From positions 17,337 through 81,336 of the IMG/VR virus record IMGVR_UViG_3300025266_000004: 64,000 nt of DNA, one strand, 5' to 3'. The position numbers were made by a program, and so were the translations under genes. Every line of letters starts with the position of its first letter. The stretch's first letter is position 1. This DNA comes from a virus. The notes under the pieces were generated by a model that saw only the letters and a program-made list of their open reading frames with translations, was not told the DNA's origin and did not search any database. Positions 40,428-49,601 of this stretch are shown here, piece by piece.

Positions 40428-42026
40428 ATGAAACTAAGATTTCAAATACTTAGTCCTAATAACACTGGAACACCTGACTACAATATCTGTAGTCAGGCTT
40501 CTAGTAATGTAGCATTAACAAACACTTCTTTAAAGGTTGTTATAGATGGTACTACTATATTAGATACTACTAATTTAGCTACATACACTTTACCTAATGG
40601 TACTATAACTACTACTACTAATAGCATTGCTGTTTCAAGCATTCAAAGAGTAAATACAAACTTTATTGAAATGACTATAGCAATGACTACTATTCAAGAG
40701 ATTGATGCTATTATTAATGTAAGTAAAGTAGGTTACCTCCCATATAATAACATATTTAAGTTATTCGGATATGATTTAGGTAACAATCTTAATCAGAATA
40801 ATACAGGTGGTACTGCTATTACCTATAATCCTAATATGGATATTTACCTCGTCAACGAAACAAATAACGTTGTAGGTGGTAATCAAACAAAAGCGTTTTC
40901 TGTTTTTACACACTATAGAAAACCTTTTACTAATGATATTTATCTATATAATTTATCTAGTACACAAGGTGCTATAAAATATGTAGACGCGAATAGTGAT
41001 AATTTACTTACTGTTCCAAATGGTTTTATAACCGAAAAAGCAACTATAGATATACAACAAGTGGTTGAGATTAGTGGATATATTAATGGTGTTTATTCTA
41101 CAATCTCCAGTTGTAGTACATTATTATTAACGGCTAGCAGTGAAGACTACATACCAACATATGAAGTGAGTACTAATTGTGAAACTAATTGTGGTATTAA
41201 TGAATGTAGTACTACTATTGATTCTTTAAACAAAGCTAGTACTTTTATTGATTACAGTGGTGTTGTACAATTGTATATTAATGATGCTATTTCGTACCCT
41301 TATCCAACACAAACAATAGAATATAGTTTAATAGATTTTACAGGTAATGAAATAAATAGTCAAGCTTATAGTTTTACATTAACTTCACCAACATCTTATG
41401 TATATAACCATTCAACATACGATTGGTCTAATTTTCCAATACCTGAAGTAGGTGATTATGTATTACAGATAAAAATAGGTTCACCTAATATTTATACTTG
41501 TACTAAGACACTTAAAATAAAAAGTTGTAATTGGTTCGAAATACAACAAACTAGTTGTGACGAATATACTATTACTAATAATTCTTTTGATGATTTAAGT
41601 CTTGTTATTACTAAGTTAAATGATACTAAAGTTTTTGAAGCTTATAAGACTATTGTATTTGGTAATTTGAGTTCTGTTAAAGAAGTTTTAGCAACTGATG
41701 GTTTATATAAATTCAGTGTTACTAGAAACTCTAAAGAATACTCTTTTATAGTTGTTAATTACTGTGCTATAAAGAACTGTCTAATTAAATATATATCGAG
41801 TATCCTATGTCCAGAAGATTGTGGTTGTGAAGAGAATAAGGACACGACTAATTTTAATAGTACTGTAATGTTAGCTATAACATTCTTTAATATGTTGAAC
41901 TCAGAGTATAATTTTAATTATATTTATGAAAGTATTGAATCAGATAAATTAGATAGTTTATTTGAGATTTCTACAGTACTTAATAAACTTAATGAAAATT
42001 GTGCTGATAATGACTGTGATTGTTAA
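40428..42026 (+). CDS. Cys-rich surface or fibre protein
   Basis: A 532-residue beta-rich protein with Thr/Asn/Ser-rich repeats, consistent with Ig-like domains, and several Cys clusters (STNCETNCGINEC; LCPEDCGC; ENCADNDCDC at the C-terminus). Similar proteins are head or tail fibres in Bacteroidota phages. The Cys clusters may bind metal or form disulphides after release. No named family. Confidence 0.7.
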   Translation: MKLRFQILSPNNTGTPDYNICSQASSNVALTNTSLKVVIDGTTILDTTNLATYTLPNGTITTTTNSIAVSSIQRVNTNFIEMTIAMTTIQEIDAIINVSKVGYLPYNNIFKLFGYDLGNNLNQNNTGGTAITYNPNMDIYLVNETNNVVGGNQTKAFSVFTHYRKPFTNDIYLYNLSSTQGAIKYVDANSDNLLTVPNGFITEKATIDIQQVVEISGYINGVYSTISSCSTLLLTASSEDYIPTYEVSTNCETNCGINECSTTIDSLNKASTFIDYSGVVQLYINDAISYPYPTQTIEYSLIDFTGNEINSQAYSFTLTSPTSYVYNHSTYDWSNFPIPEVGDYVLQIKIGSPNIYTCTKTLKIKSCNWFEIQQTSCDEYTITNNSFDDLSLVITKLNDTKVFEAYKTIVFGNLSSVKEVLATDGLYKFSVTRNSKEYSFIVVNYCAIKNCLIKYISSILCPEDCGCEENKDTTNFNSTVMLAITFFNMLNSEYNFNYIYESIESDKLDSLFEISTVLNKLNENCADNDCDC

Positions 42027-42538
42027 TGTTTTTACGTGTAAATAAAACTACGGTACTTGAAGAGAAACTAGATAAGGTATTTACTTACTTTAGAAAGAGA
42101 TTGGTGAACTTACACACTAAAGAAATTAATCAGGACAACCTATTTGGTACTAGTGATATACATAAAGAAGTACAGATTATTTATATTGCTATTCTTTTAG
42201 GTGCTATTGAATACGATAATACACTTAAGATTGAAGATTATGTAGTTGATACTACTAAGTTCAAGGGCGTACTAGCCTGTAATAGTGTTGACTTATTGGA
42301 GGTATATAGATTGTTTGGTTTATTGAATGACGACACTATAGGTATTAATACTGTTAGTATAGAGACTACTCATGTTGTCGAACCTAATGTATTTGAAGAT
42401 ACTACTATATATACAAAACACGATATAAAAGAACTATTAAATACTAATGATAGTTGTAAATACGTTACAACTGGTGAAGAGTTCCATTTAATAGTAGGAA
42501 GAGATATTAATAATAACGAAATACATTTAGAAATATAA
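42020..42538 (+). CDS. Hypothetical protein in fibre module
   Basis: A 172-residue soluble protein overlapping the Cys-rich gene by 7 bases. N-terminal helical part (VLEEKLDKVFTYFRKRLVNL), then acidic beta-rich part. May be a fibre chaperone or small virion part; not recognised. Confidence 0.65.
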   Translation: MLMFLRVNKTTVLEEKLDKVFTYFRKRLVNLHTKEINQDNLFGTSDIHKEVQIIYIAILLGAIEYDNTLKIEDYVVDTTKFKGVLACNSVDLLEVYRLFGLLNDDTIGINTVSIETTHVVEPNVFEDTTIYTKHDIKELLNTNDSCKYVTTGEEFHLIVGRDINNNEIHLEI

Positions 42539-42539
42539 A

Positions 42540-43244
42540 ATGGTAGAAGGTAAAAAATTGTTAGAACTAGATTTACAAACAAATCCTAATGATAATGATG
42601 GTATATATATATACGATAGTATCACTAAAACTAGTAAAAGAACTACTTTGTCTTATATACAAAGTTATATTAATATTCAAAGTGGTGTACCTCCTGTGAC
42701 ACCTACACAAGTTAGTCAGAGGTTTGAGTCTGCTAGTAATTATGATATTATTTACACAGGTGCTAATTTAAATACTGTTGAAACATTACCAACACCTATT
42801 ACAACTACTGCTATACCGTATAATTTCTTTAAAGATGTTGGATCTATTGTAGAGATAGATTTAGAATGGGATGTACTATTGACTGTTGTAAATTTTAATT
42901 TATTTGATAAAGTTAGTATAAAAGGGAATATAAATGGAACAGCTGTTGCTTTTAGTACTTACGGTAACGGACAAACAAAAGTATTAAATAGTGTAAAAAT
43001 AAAATTAATAAATATAGACGGTTCTATATTAAAAGGATTTATAGAGAATACTGATGTTACTACTTTCGCAGCCAGTGGAGGTGTACGTATGGAAAAGAAA
43101 AGAGTAACTTTTAGTCCTACTAGCGATTTAATACTTACAATAGATAGTTTTGAGACTGCAATAACTAATTTAACAACTGATACTGCTGTAGTGACTATCT
43201 TTAGCTCAACTATGAAAGCATTTAACCCACTTAAACTAACATAA
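42540..43244 (+). CDS. Fibre-related virion protein
   Basis: A 234-residue protein whose N-terminus (KKLLELDLQTNPNDNDGIYIYDSITKTSKRTTLSYIQSY) follows the pattern of fibre anchor domains in Bacteroidota phages, and whose C-terminal 150 residues look like a beta-sandwich head. Probably a head or tail fibre. Confidence 0.68.
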   Translation: MVEGKKLLELDLQTNPNDNDGIYIYDSITKTSKRTTLSYIQSYINIQSGVPPVTPTQVSQRFESASNYDIIYTGANLNTVETLPTPITTTAIPYNFFKDVGSIVEIDLEWDVLLTVVNFNLFDKVSIKGNINGTAVAFSTYGNGQTKVLNSVKIKLINIDGSILKGFIENTDVTTFAASGGVRMEKKRVTFSPTSDLILTIDSFETAITNLTTDTAVVTIFSSTMKAFNPLKLT

Positions 43245-43246
43245 CA

Positions 43247-43804
43247 ATGTCAGAACCATATAGACAAGCAAAGGAAGAAGAATTAGTAAGTACACAAGAT
43301 AGAATTAACTGGAATACAAATAGTACTAAAATGGGGTGGGTTGATTATAATGACTTAAACACAAGTACGAACCCTATTTCAGTTATAGGTGGTTTAGATT
43401 TTGTTGATATAACTAATGACGGAGAAGGAGCTTTTACAAATGTTAACTACCTTCCTTCTAATATTACTAGTATATATAACGAAAATACAAATGAATTTAA
43501 TTGGACACAGTTAAAATTAGGTGATACTATTGACATACGCTTAGATTTAGAAATTACAACTATCAGTACAAATACAGAAATAGATATTTATTTGTTGATG
43601 TCAATAGGTCAAAATCCATATCCTACACCATTTGTAACAGAAAAAAACTATAAAACAGTTGGTACTTATAATATAAATGTACTAAATGGTATATATATGG
43701 GCGATTTAAATACTTTTAATGGTCCTGCTAAATTTCAAATAAAGTCTGATAAAACCTGTACAATTAAAGTCAGAGGATGGTACTGTAAAATAATTAGATA
43801 TTAA
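43247..43804 (+). CDS. Small fibre-like beta protein
   Basis: A 185-residue beta-rich protein (DTIDIRLDLEITTISTNTEIDIYLLMSIG) ending TCTIKVRGWYCKIIRY, in style like a jelly-roll tip domain. It lies between two fibre genes and starts 2 bases after the previous stop. Confidence 0.65.
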   Translation: MSEPYRQAKEEELVSTQDRINWNTNSTKMGWVDYNDLNTSTNPISVIGGLDFVDITNDGEGAFTNVNYLPSNITSIYNENTNEFNWTQLKLGDTIDIRLDLEITTISTNTEIDIYLLMSIGQNPYPTPFVTEKNYKTVGTYNINVLNGIYMGDLNTFNGPAKFQIKSDKTCTIKVRGWYCKIIRY

Positions 43805-43818
43805 ATAATATTACGACA

Positions 43819-44700
43819 ATGACAGTAAAAGAATATAGAGAGTTCTTTCTAAGAAACTCACAAGTAAACTCAGGAAGTAAAGTAGACAAAGAATTAGGTT
43901 TTGATACAACTTATATAATTGAAAATAAGACTGTGTTTAATAGGTTCTTAAAGGGGAATTATCCTAATGCAGAAGTGTATAAGAAACTGTTCGAATCTGT
44001 TACTTTTAAACTTAATGTAGAAGATACTGCACAAGAAGGTGTACAAGGACTTGTTAAATTGTCTACTCAGGCACAGTTTGATGCAGGTAACGACTCCGAT
44101 GCAGACAGTTTTTCATTACAGGCTAAGACAACACAGGTAAAAGCTCACGTAGCAGCGAGTATAACAACTGCTGTAGGTAACAGACAGTACACACATCAAA
44201 ATAATATATCAAATGGCGAGACTGTAACTGCCTCTTTAAATGGTTTAGATCAAGCGGTACAAACTACTGAAACAAGTATAAATACGATTAATACTACTCT
44301 TACTACTTTATTACCTGTAGGTTCTATTATAATGTGGGCTGGTACTACTGCTCCAACAGGTTGGAATTTGTGTGATGGGACTAATAGTACACCTAATTTA
44401 AAAGGTAGATTTATAGTTGGTTACGATACATCGAATGGAGATTACAATGCAATAGGTAATATAGGTGGTGCAATGGATGTTACATTAACTGAAGCTCAGT
44501 TACCCGCACATTCACACGCACTTAAACAAACTCCAGGTAGTTTAGGTACAGGTACTAATGTCGATGTTTTAACTGCTGCTGCAACTACCAGTCAATTAAC
44601 TTTTAAATCAAATACAACTACAGGTAGTACAGCTGGTAGTGGAAACTCTCATGAGAATAGACCACCTTACTATACATTAGCTTATATACAAAAAGCGTAA
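43819..44700 (+). CDS. Tail-collar domain fibre protein
   Basis: A 293-residue protein. Residues 75-115 (AQEGVQGLVKLSTQAQFDAG) are a tail-fibre repeat. The Phage Tail Collar domain starts near 174: PVGSIIMWAGTTAPTGWNLCDG, PNLKGRFIVGYD, ALPAHSH-type LPAHSHAL, and the terminal ENRPPYYTLAYIQKA. Such proteins form receptor-binding fibre tips. The N-terminal 70 residues probably attach to the virion. Confidence 0.9.
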   Translation: MTVKEYREFFLRNSQVNSGSKVDKELGFDTTYIIENKTVFNRFLKGNYPNAEVYKKLFESVTFKLNVEDTAQEGVQGLVKLSTQAQFDAGNDSDADSFSLQAKTTQVKAHVAASITTAVGNRQYTHQNNISNGETVTASLNGLDQAVQTTETSINTINTTLTTLLPVGSIIMWAGTTAPTGWNLCDGTNSTPNLKGRFIVGYDTSNGDYNAIGNIGGAMDVTLTEAQLPAHSHALKQTPGSLGTGTNVDVLTAAATTSQLTFKSNTTTGSTAGSGNSHENRPPYYTLAYIQKA

Positions 44701-44702
44701 TT

Positions 44703-44999
44703 ATGAAAGAGATAATTTTAAATAATATTAATCCAATTGATTTTACGGCATACTATATATTAGCTGTAATAGGTCTATCATTTAGTTTGTTTTTAGAAGC
44801 TTATGATACTAAAACAAAAGTAAATATTAAAGATTGGTTTAAAGAGAACAAAAAAAGAATAATAATAAACTTAGTTACAATTGTATTTGGAGTATTATTT
44901 ACAGAGAATATTAGTGGTGTAGAGTTAAACAGTTACACTTCTTTTTTAGCTGGTTTTACTACTGATAAGATAATTAAGGTACTGAATAATAAAAAATAA
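44703..44999 (+). CDS. Small two-span membrane protein, holin candidate
   Basis: A 98-residue protein with two hydrophobic segments (about 12-32, FTAYYILAVIGLSFSLFL, and 52-71, IIINLVTIVFGVLFTENI) and charged ends. Size and place next to fibre genes and a second membrane protein suit a holin working with the amidase at 29483-30112. Confidence 0.6.
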   Translation: MKEIILNNINPIDFTAYYILAVIGLSFSLFLEAYDTKTKVNIKDWFKENKKRIIINLVTIVFGVLFTENISGVELNSYTSFLAGFTTDKIIKVLNNKK

Positions 45000-45000
45000 G

Positions 45001-45240
45001 ATGGGAAAAATGATTGGAACATATGTTGACTACTTAAAAGAACATTATATCGGAGGTACATTTGGATCTATTAGTGCGGTAGGAATAAGTTATTTAGACT
45101 TGAATGTTAAAGAGGTTTATGAGATGCTATTAGAAGTATTAAGATTTATAATACTTCTATTTGGTGCGGTTACTGCTATATTAGCATTTTATGGTAGATA
45201 TATTAAAAAAGTAAAAACAAAAAAAAATAAAAAGAAATGA
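45001..45240 (+). CDS. Small single-span membrane protein, lysis candidate
   Basis: A 79-residue protein with one clear membrane span (about 43-64, LLEVLRFIILLFGAVTAILAF) and a Lys-rich C-terminal tail (KKVKTKKNKKK). Could be a holin or antiholin partner of the previous gene, 1 base away. Confidence 0.6.
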   Translation: MGKMIGTYVDYLKEHYIGGTFGSISAVGISYLDLNVKEVYEMLLEVLRFIILLFGAVTAILAFYGRYIKKVKTKKNKKK

Positions 45241-45464
45241 GTAGAGAAACAGAAGCTAGATTAGATGTTCTTATTGCACAAGTTGATAAGTTACTTAATC
45301 CTGACCTTAATAAGTCGTTAGCACATAGTACTTTGTCAGGTGGGGAGAAGCAAATAATAATAGACTATACAAATCTAAAAGGTGCTGATATTAAAAGACG
45401 TACTTTGCTGTATGATACAGCTGAAAATTTAGTGAGTGATACATACATATTAGCACCTTATTAA
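45237..45464 (+). CDS. Small hypothetical protein in fibre/lysis module
   Basis: A 75-residue soluble protein overlapping the previous gene by 4 bases. Contains AHSTLSGGEKQIIIDYTNLKGADIKRR. Possibly a short virion or fibre-base component. Not recognised. Confidence 0.62.
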   Translation: MSRETEARLDVLIAQVDKLLNPDLNKSLAHSTLSGGEKQIIIDYTNLKGADIKRRTLLYDTAENLVSDTYILAPY

Positions 45465-45470
45465 AATACT

Positions 45471-46271
45471 ATGGAATATACTAACTTAACTACAGGTGAT
45501 ATAGAATCTGTATATACTAGAAACTACCCCGACCCACTTAACAATAAAGGAGAATTAATATATCCTTTATTTGCACAAGGTGGTAGTTACGATGAAGACG
45601 GTTTAAGACTGTATTTAAATAGTGGAATTTCTGATTCGTACAGTGGAACAGGTGTTGATTGGTTTGATTTAACATCAAATAGTTTTGATGCTTTATTATA
45701 TAATGATCCAGTGTACTCGACAAATAACGGTGGACTACTTGCTTTAAATGGAGTAGATAATTACGCAGATGTTGACCCTACTTTTGAGGTAGATTTGAGT
45801 AAAGAGTTTACTGTTCGTATGATAGTTAATCCTAGTTCTTTGGCTACAAGTAGACACGCATTAGCTACCTTTAAGACATCTGCTGGAACATCTTTTACAA
45901 TATTTATATTTGCTTCTAATAATCAAGTTTTGGTAACTAGTATGGGTAACAATATTGTTAATAGTAGAACTGTTACCCCTCTTATAGCTGACACTTTTAA
46001 TGAAGTTCTTATAAAGTACAATAATGGAGGTATTACTTTATTAGGTTCTTTTGAGATATACATAAATCAAGTTGAAGACAGTAGAGCGTCTGGTGCTAAT
46101 CTTGGGAATGGTACTAATATTACAACTATTGGTGCTGTACCTATAGGTACTGGTAGGTTTTTCCTTTGGAGAGGTTATATACCTAAAGTCGAAGTGTTTG
46201 ATAAATTAACAACTACAGCAGAAGATTTAAGTAGATATAATGCTGATAAACTAATATACAATTTACCATAA
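45471..46271 (+). CDS. LamG/ConA-like lectin-domain fibre protein
   Basis: A 266-residue protein. From about residue 44 on it follows the LamG_3 pattern: GLRLYLNSGISDSYSGTGVDWFDLT, LLALNGVDNYADV, EFTVRMIVNPSS, and a closing GYIPKVEVFDKLTTTAEDLSRYNA. These sugar-binding sandwiches are common receptor-binding tips of Bacteroidota phages and may bind capsule or LPS glycan. Overlaps the next gene by 1 base. Confidence 0.85.
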   Translation: MEYTNLTTGDIESVYTRNYPDPLNNKGELIYPLFAQGGSYDEDGLRLYLNSGISDSYSGTGVDWFDLTSNSFDALLYNDPVYSTNNGGLLALNGVDNYADVDPTFEVDLSKEFTVRMIVNPSSLATSRHALATFKTSAGTSFTIFIFASNNQVLVTSMGNNIVNSRTVTPLIADTFNEVLIKYNNGGITLLGSFEIYINQVEDSRASGANLGNGTNITTIGAVPIGTGRFFLWRGYIPKVEVFDKLTTTAEDLSRYNADKLIYNLP

Positions 46272-46525
46272 TGACAAAATACGGAATAATAAAGATAAAC
46301 CAACTACCAAAGATATACTTCTCAGAACTACATCAAACTAGTTTTGAGAGTTCTACTAAATCTAAGAATAAAAAGAAGCTAATTATATCTTTTGATATTG
46401 AACCTAGTTTCTTTAATGATATAGTATTTGAGGACATTTTCGGACGTACTTTATTTAGTGGCGAAGAGGTATCTCAGTTCCCTAAGTTGTTACCGTCTTC
46501 AATGATAAATGAGTGGTTGGTGTAA
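46271..46525 (+). CDS. Small hypothetical protein
   Basis: An 84-residue basic-to-acidic protein between the LamG fibre and the patatin gene. Start ATG overlaps the previous TAA by one base (TAATG). Contains FFNDIVFEDIFGRTLF. No family recognised. Confidence 0.6.
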   Translation: MTKYGIIKINQLPKIYFSELHQTSFESSTKSKNKKKLIISFDIEPSFFNDIVFEDIFGRTLFSGEEVSQFPKLLPSSMINEWLV

Positions 46526-46546
46526 TTAAAATTAAATATAAGAAAG

Positions 46547-47419
46547 ATGAAAATATTATCAATATCAGGAGGAGAGACAAAACTTAGTGGTTTAGTAGGT
46601 ATAGCAAGATCAGTAGTAGTAGAAAAAGGTTATAAACCTGATATTATTACTGGTAATTCTGCTAGTGCTTTAGCGGTTGTACTAGTAGCTATGGGTTTAT
46701 GGGAGACATTGAAAGTTGCTAGTGTTGATTTAACATTAGATTCTATATTCAGTGTTAAACCTATTAATAAGAAAAGAAAGTTAACATTTAAAGCAATACT
46801 TAGAGTTGTTAGTAGTAAAGAGAGTATATCAGTAATGGATAACCTTGAAACGACTATTAAGAAATACATAAGTGAGGGTACTTTTAATAGGTACATAGCA
46901 GGTAATTACCCAGCTACTTATGTGAATACTACAGACTTTAAAACAGGAGCTAGAATTGTATATAATTTAAAAAATGTATCTTATCATAAGTTTATAAAGA
47001 TTGTTAAGGCTAGTTCTAGTGTTCCTATGTTAGGTGAAGCTGTACATCTTGACAATGGTTATCATTTAGATGGAGGTATTAGAACTACAATACTATCTGC
47101 ATGGGCTATAGATAAGTTTAAAGATGAGGTTAAAACTCATGTATCTATATACTCTAGACCTGATGATTTAACAAACATTCTTGATGAGTGGAAACCAAGT
47201 AACGTCGTAGCTACTGCTGGAAGAACTGCAAAAATAGCTCTATTGACTATCTCTAAAAAAGACGAATTAGTAGAGGACTTAATGTGTGATAAATACCAAG
47301 TTGAACAACATAAATTATATCTACCTAAACTTAGTAATCAAGCTTTTAATGTAGATAAAAAACATCTATTAGACTTATATGAAAGTGGTATTAAAGTTGG
47401 TAGAAGAATAAAATTATAA
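46547..47419 (+). CDS. Patatin-like phospholipase
   Basis: A 290-residue protein. The patatin catalytic pair is present: GNSAS (36-40) with nucleophile Ser38 in place of the usual GxSxG, and DGG (175-177) with Asp175, preceded by ASSSVPML (155-162), the usual block. The N-terminal SGGETKLSG resembles the oxyanion loop. Patatin-like enzymes hydrolyse acyl ester bonds of phospholipids. Placement among tail and lysis genes suggests envelope damage at entry or lysis. No signal peptide. Confidence 0.82.
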   Translation: MKILSISGGETKLSGLVGIARSVVVEKGYKPDIITGNSASALAVVLVAMGLWETLKVASVDLTLDSIFSVKPINKKRKLTFKAILRVVSSKESISVMDNLETTIKKYISEGTFNRYIAGNYPATYVNTTDFKTGARIVYNLKNVSYHKFIKIVKASSSVPMLGEAVHLDNGYHLDGGIRTTILSAWAIDKFKDEVKTHVSIYSRPDDLTNILDEWKPSNVVATAGRTAKIALLTISKKDELVEDLMCDKYQVEQHKLYLPKLSNQAFNVDKKHLLDLYESGIKVGRRIKL

Positions 47420-47420
47420 T

Positions 47421-48071
47421 ATGGCAACACTAAATGAAATAGCATACTCTTTAGCTGATACAATGGGACAACCATTGAATCATATGTTAATCGAGAGATT
47501 GAAGTTTACTATAAAGTATTATAGAGCTGAATTTATTAGACAAGATATTACTAAGAATGGTAATAGTACAGAGTATTTACAGACTGTTAGAATCGACTTG
47601 ATATTAGTAGATGAACTAGACGATTGTATGGTAAGTACGGGATGTAAGGTTTTGAGAAGTAAAGACAAAGTGCCCAAGCCTGTAAGAAAAAACTATATTG
47701 TGCCTTTTAAGTATGTTGGTTTTATGGGGTTCAAAGGTGCTTTCACACATAGACAAGGACAAGCTGAACAATTTGCAAAGTTTAATAAATTTACTTCCTG
47801 TACAGTTGGATATGACTATAAAAATGGTTATATTTATGTAACCAATACAACTAAATTAAAGCACGCTCTTATACAAGATGCTTTTGTTGACCCTGAGGAT
47901 GTTAATAGTTTTTGTAGTTCAGAAGATGGAAGTAATTGTTATAATGACGATATGGCTTTTCCTATTCCTGAAGATATGCTAAGAACTATTACTGATAGTA
48001 TTAGAAGAGGTGAACTTAGAGTTGTTGGTCGAGATGATAAAGAGATAGAAATTAAAGAAGATAAACCTTAA
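47421..48071 (+). CDS. Tail adaptor/ring protein
   Basis: A 216-residue protein starting MATLNEIAYSLADTM, with IERLKFTIKYYRAEFIRQDI, the usual start of the podovirus-type tail adaptor of Bacteroidota phages. A Cys-containing C-terminal half (CSSEDGSNCYNDD). Likely part of the head-to-tail interface. Begins 1 base after the patatin gene. Confidence 0.75.
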   Translation: MATLNEIAYSLADTMGQPLNHMLIERLKFTIKYYRAEFIRQDITKNGNSTEYLQTVRIDLILVDELDDCMVSTGCKVLRSKDKVPKPVRKNYIVPFKYVGFMGFKGAFTHRQGQAEQFAKFNKFTSCTVGYDYKNGYIYVTNTTKLKHALIQDAFVDPEDVNSFCSSEDGSNCYNDDMAFPIPEDMLRTITDSIRRGELRVVGRDDKEIEIKEDKP

Positions 48072-48073
48072 AT

Positions 48074-48874
48074 ATGACTACTGTTACTACTAAAGATTAC
48101 TGTAATGCTTATAACGATAAGACAAAAATAAGAATTATAGAACTTAAAAGCAAAGTAAAGACCTTTACTAAAATAAAGAAATTAGTAGTAACAACAATAG
48201 AGTATAACAACAAGAGTTTAAAACAGTATTTCGGAGTTGAGGTAAAAGATGTAATTGATGCTGTAGTATGTAATTTATCCTCCTTAGAATCGAAAATTCC
48301 GTTCTATATCTTACCCTTAGATGGTTTATCGAAGCCTGAGCTACTTGTGGAAGTCGAAAAATTAGCAGGACTCAATAAAAAACTAGATAATTTGAATAAC
48401 CAAATAACTAAGGAAGAAACAAATCTTATTAGTTATAAATTGTATAAGTTTATAATCAGTACGTTTAATAAGGAGTTAGTTAATGAAATTATTAAGGGTT
48501 ACGAGTTTAATGCAGGTTATGGTATATCTACTATAAGAATACAAAAGAAGAAAAGAGATTTAACTAGAGATGTTATTAATTGGGGTGCATCTTTAAAAAG
48601 GAAAAGAGAGATTATAGCAGAAGGTAAAGTCCCTTATGCAGTAATAGAAAGAGACGCACAAAGATTAATAACTAAAGATAATGGTGGTGTTCCATATTTT
48701 ATTTATATGGTAGATGATTATTCTTACTGGTGGTATTGGAATAAGAAGAACTCTAATTTACCTAATGAATTAGTATATTCTTTTTCACCTGTTAAAGGTA
48801 AAGGTTGTATTATTAAAAAACTACATAAGTATAGAGAAGATAACCCCCAAGTAACCTTAAATTATAGAATGTAA
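48074..48874 (+). CDS. Conserved tail-region protein
   Basis: A 266-residue basic protein with SYWWYWNKKNSNLPNELVYSFSPVKGKG near the C-terminus, a motif recurring in the equivalent gene of other crAss-like phages. Probably a tail assembly or adaptor component; a role in the virion is inferred from context. Confidence 0.7.
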   Translation: MTTVTTKDYCNAYNDKTKIRIIELKSKVKTFTKIKKLVVTTIEYNNKSLKQYFGVEVKDVIDAVVCNLSSLESKIPFYILPLDGLSKPELLVEVEKLAGLNKKLDNLNNQITKEETNLISYKLYKFIISTFNKELVNEIIKGYEFNAGYGISTIRIQKKKRDLTRDVINWGASLKRKREIIAEGKVPYAVIERDAQRLITKDNGGVPYFIYMVDDYSYWWYWNKKNSNLPNELVYSFSPVKGKGCIIKKLHKYREDNPQVTLNYRM

Positions 48875-49599
48875 TGGCTGTATATAAATTAGTAAGTAGT
48901 GGTAATATAATAAGTAAGTTTTATAGAGATTTTCGACCTTCCAGTGACGAGTGGGTTGGTAATGCTGTTGAATGGATTGGAGAAGCTTTAGAAATAATAG
49001 GCTTCTTTGCTGGTTATGAGTCTTATACTTGGTGTCTTGATGTCAAGGAACACAGAGTTAAAATACCATGTGCTTTAGAGACTATATCAGGAATTGAATA
49101 TGATAACACTAGATTACCTAAAAAAGGTGGTATAAACTTATATAAAAAATGTAATGTAGACTTGCCTAATCATGTGTCTGAGTCGTATAGATTAAATCCT
49201 AATTATATATTCACTTCTTTCGAGAAAGGAAAGATTACAGTATATGGTGAACGAGTACCTGTAGATGATAAGGGTTTTCCTATGATACCTGATAAGATAC
49301 AATTTAAAGAAGCAATAACTTACTATGTATTAAGACAGATGATGCTTAGTGGATTTAAGCACCAAGTTTTAACACTTAAAGATGTTATAGCACTATGGGA
49401 AACACACCAAGTTAGAGCATTTAATGTTGGTATGTATCCAAGTATTGAAGACTATGAGAAATTTAAGGATAGTTGGTGTAATGTAATAATAGATGTTAAT
49501 AAAGCTAAAAAGTTCTTTGATGTAGATTTAGAAGAGACTATAAGTATAGCTCAACCTCCTGGTTCTTTAGTACTTAGTGATTTTAGTATTCAAAGATAG
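48874..49599 (+). CDS. Tail adaptor (P22 gp4-like) protein
   Basis: A 241-residue protein with WVGNAVEWIGEALEIIGFFAGYE, LDVKEHRVKIPCALETISGIEY and FKEAITYYVLRQMMLSG, the pattern of the tail accessory protein that closes the portal in crAss-like podoviruses. Overlaps the preceding gene by 1 base. Confidence 0.78.
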   Translation: MAVYKLVSSGNIISKFYRDFRPSSDEWVGNAVEWIGEALEIIGFFAGYESYTWCLDVKEHRVKIPCALETISGIEYDNTRLPKKGGINLYKKCNVDLPNHVSESYRLNPNYIFTSFEKGKITVYGERVPVDDKGFPMIPDKIQFKEAITYYVLRQMMLSGFKHQVLTLKDVIALWETHQVRAFNVGMYPSIEDYEKFKDSWCNVIIDVNKAKKFFDVDLEETISIAQPPGSLVLSDFSIQR

Positions 49600-49601
49600 A
49601 T

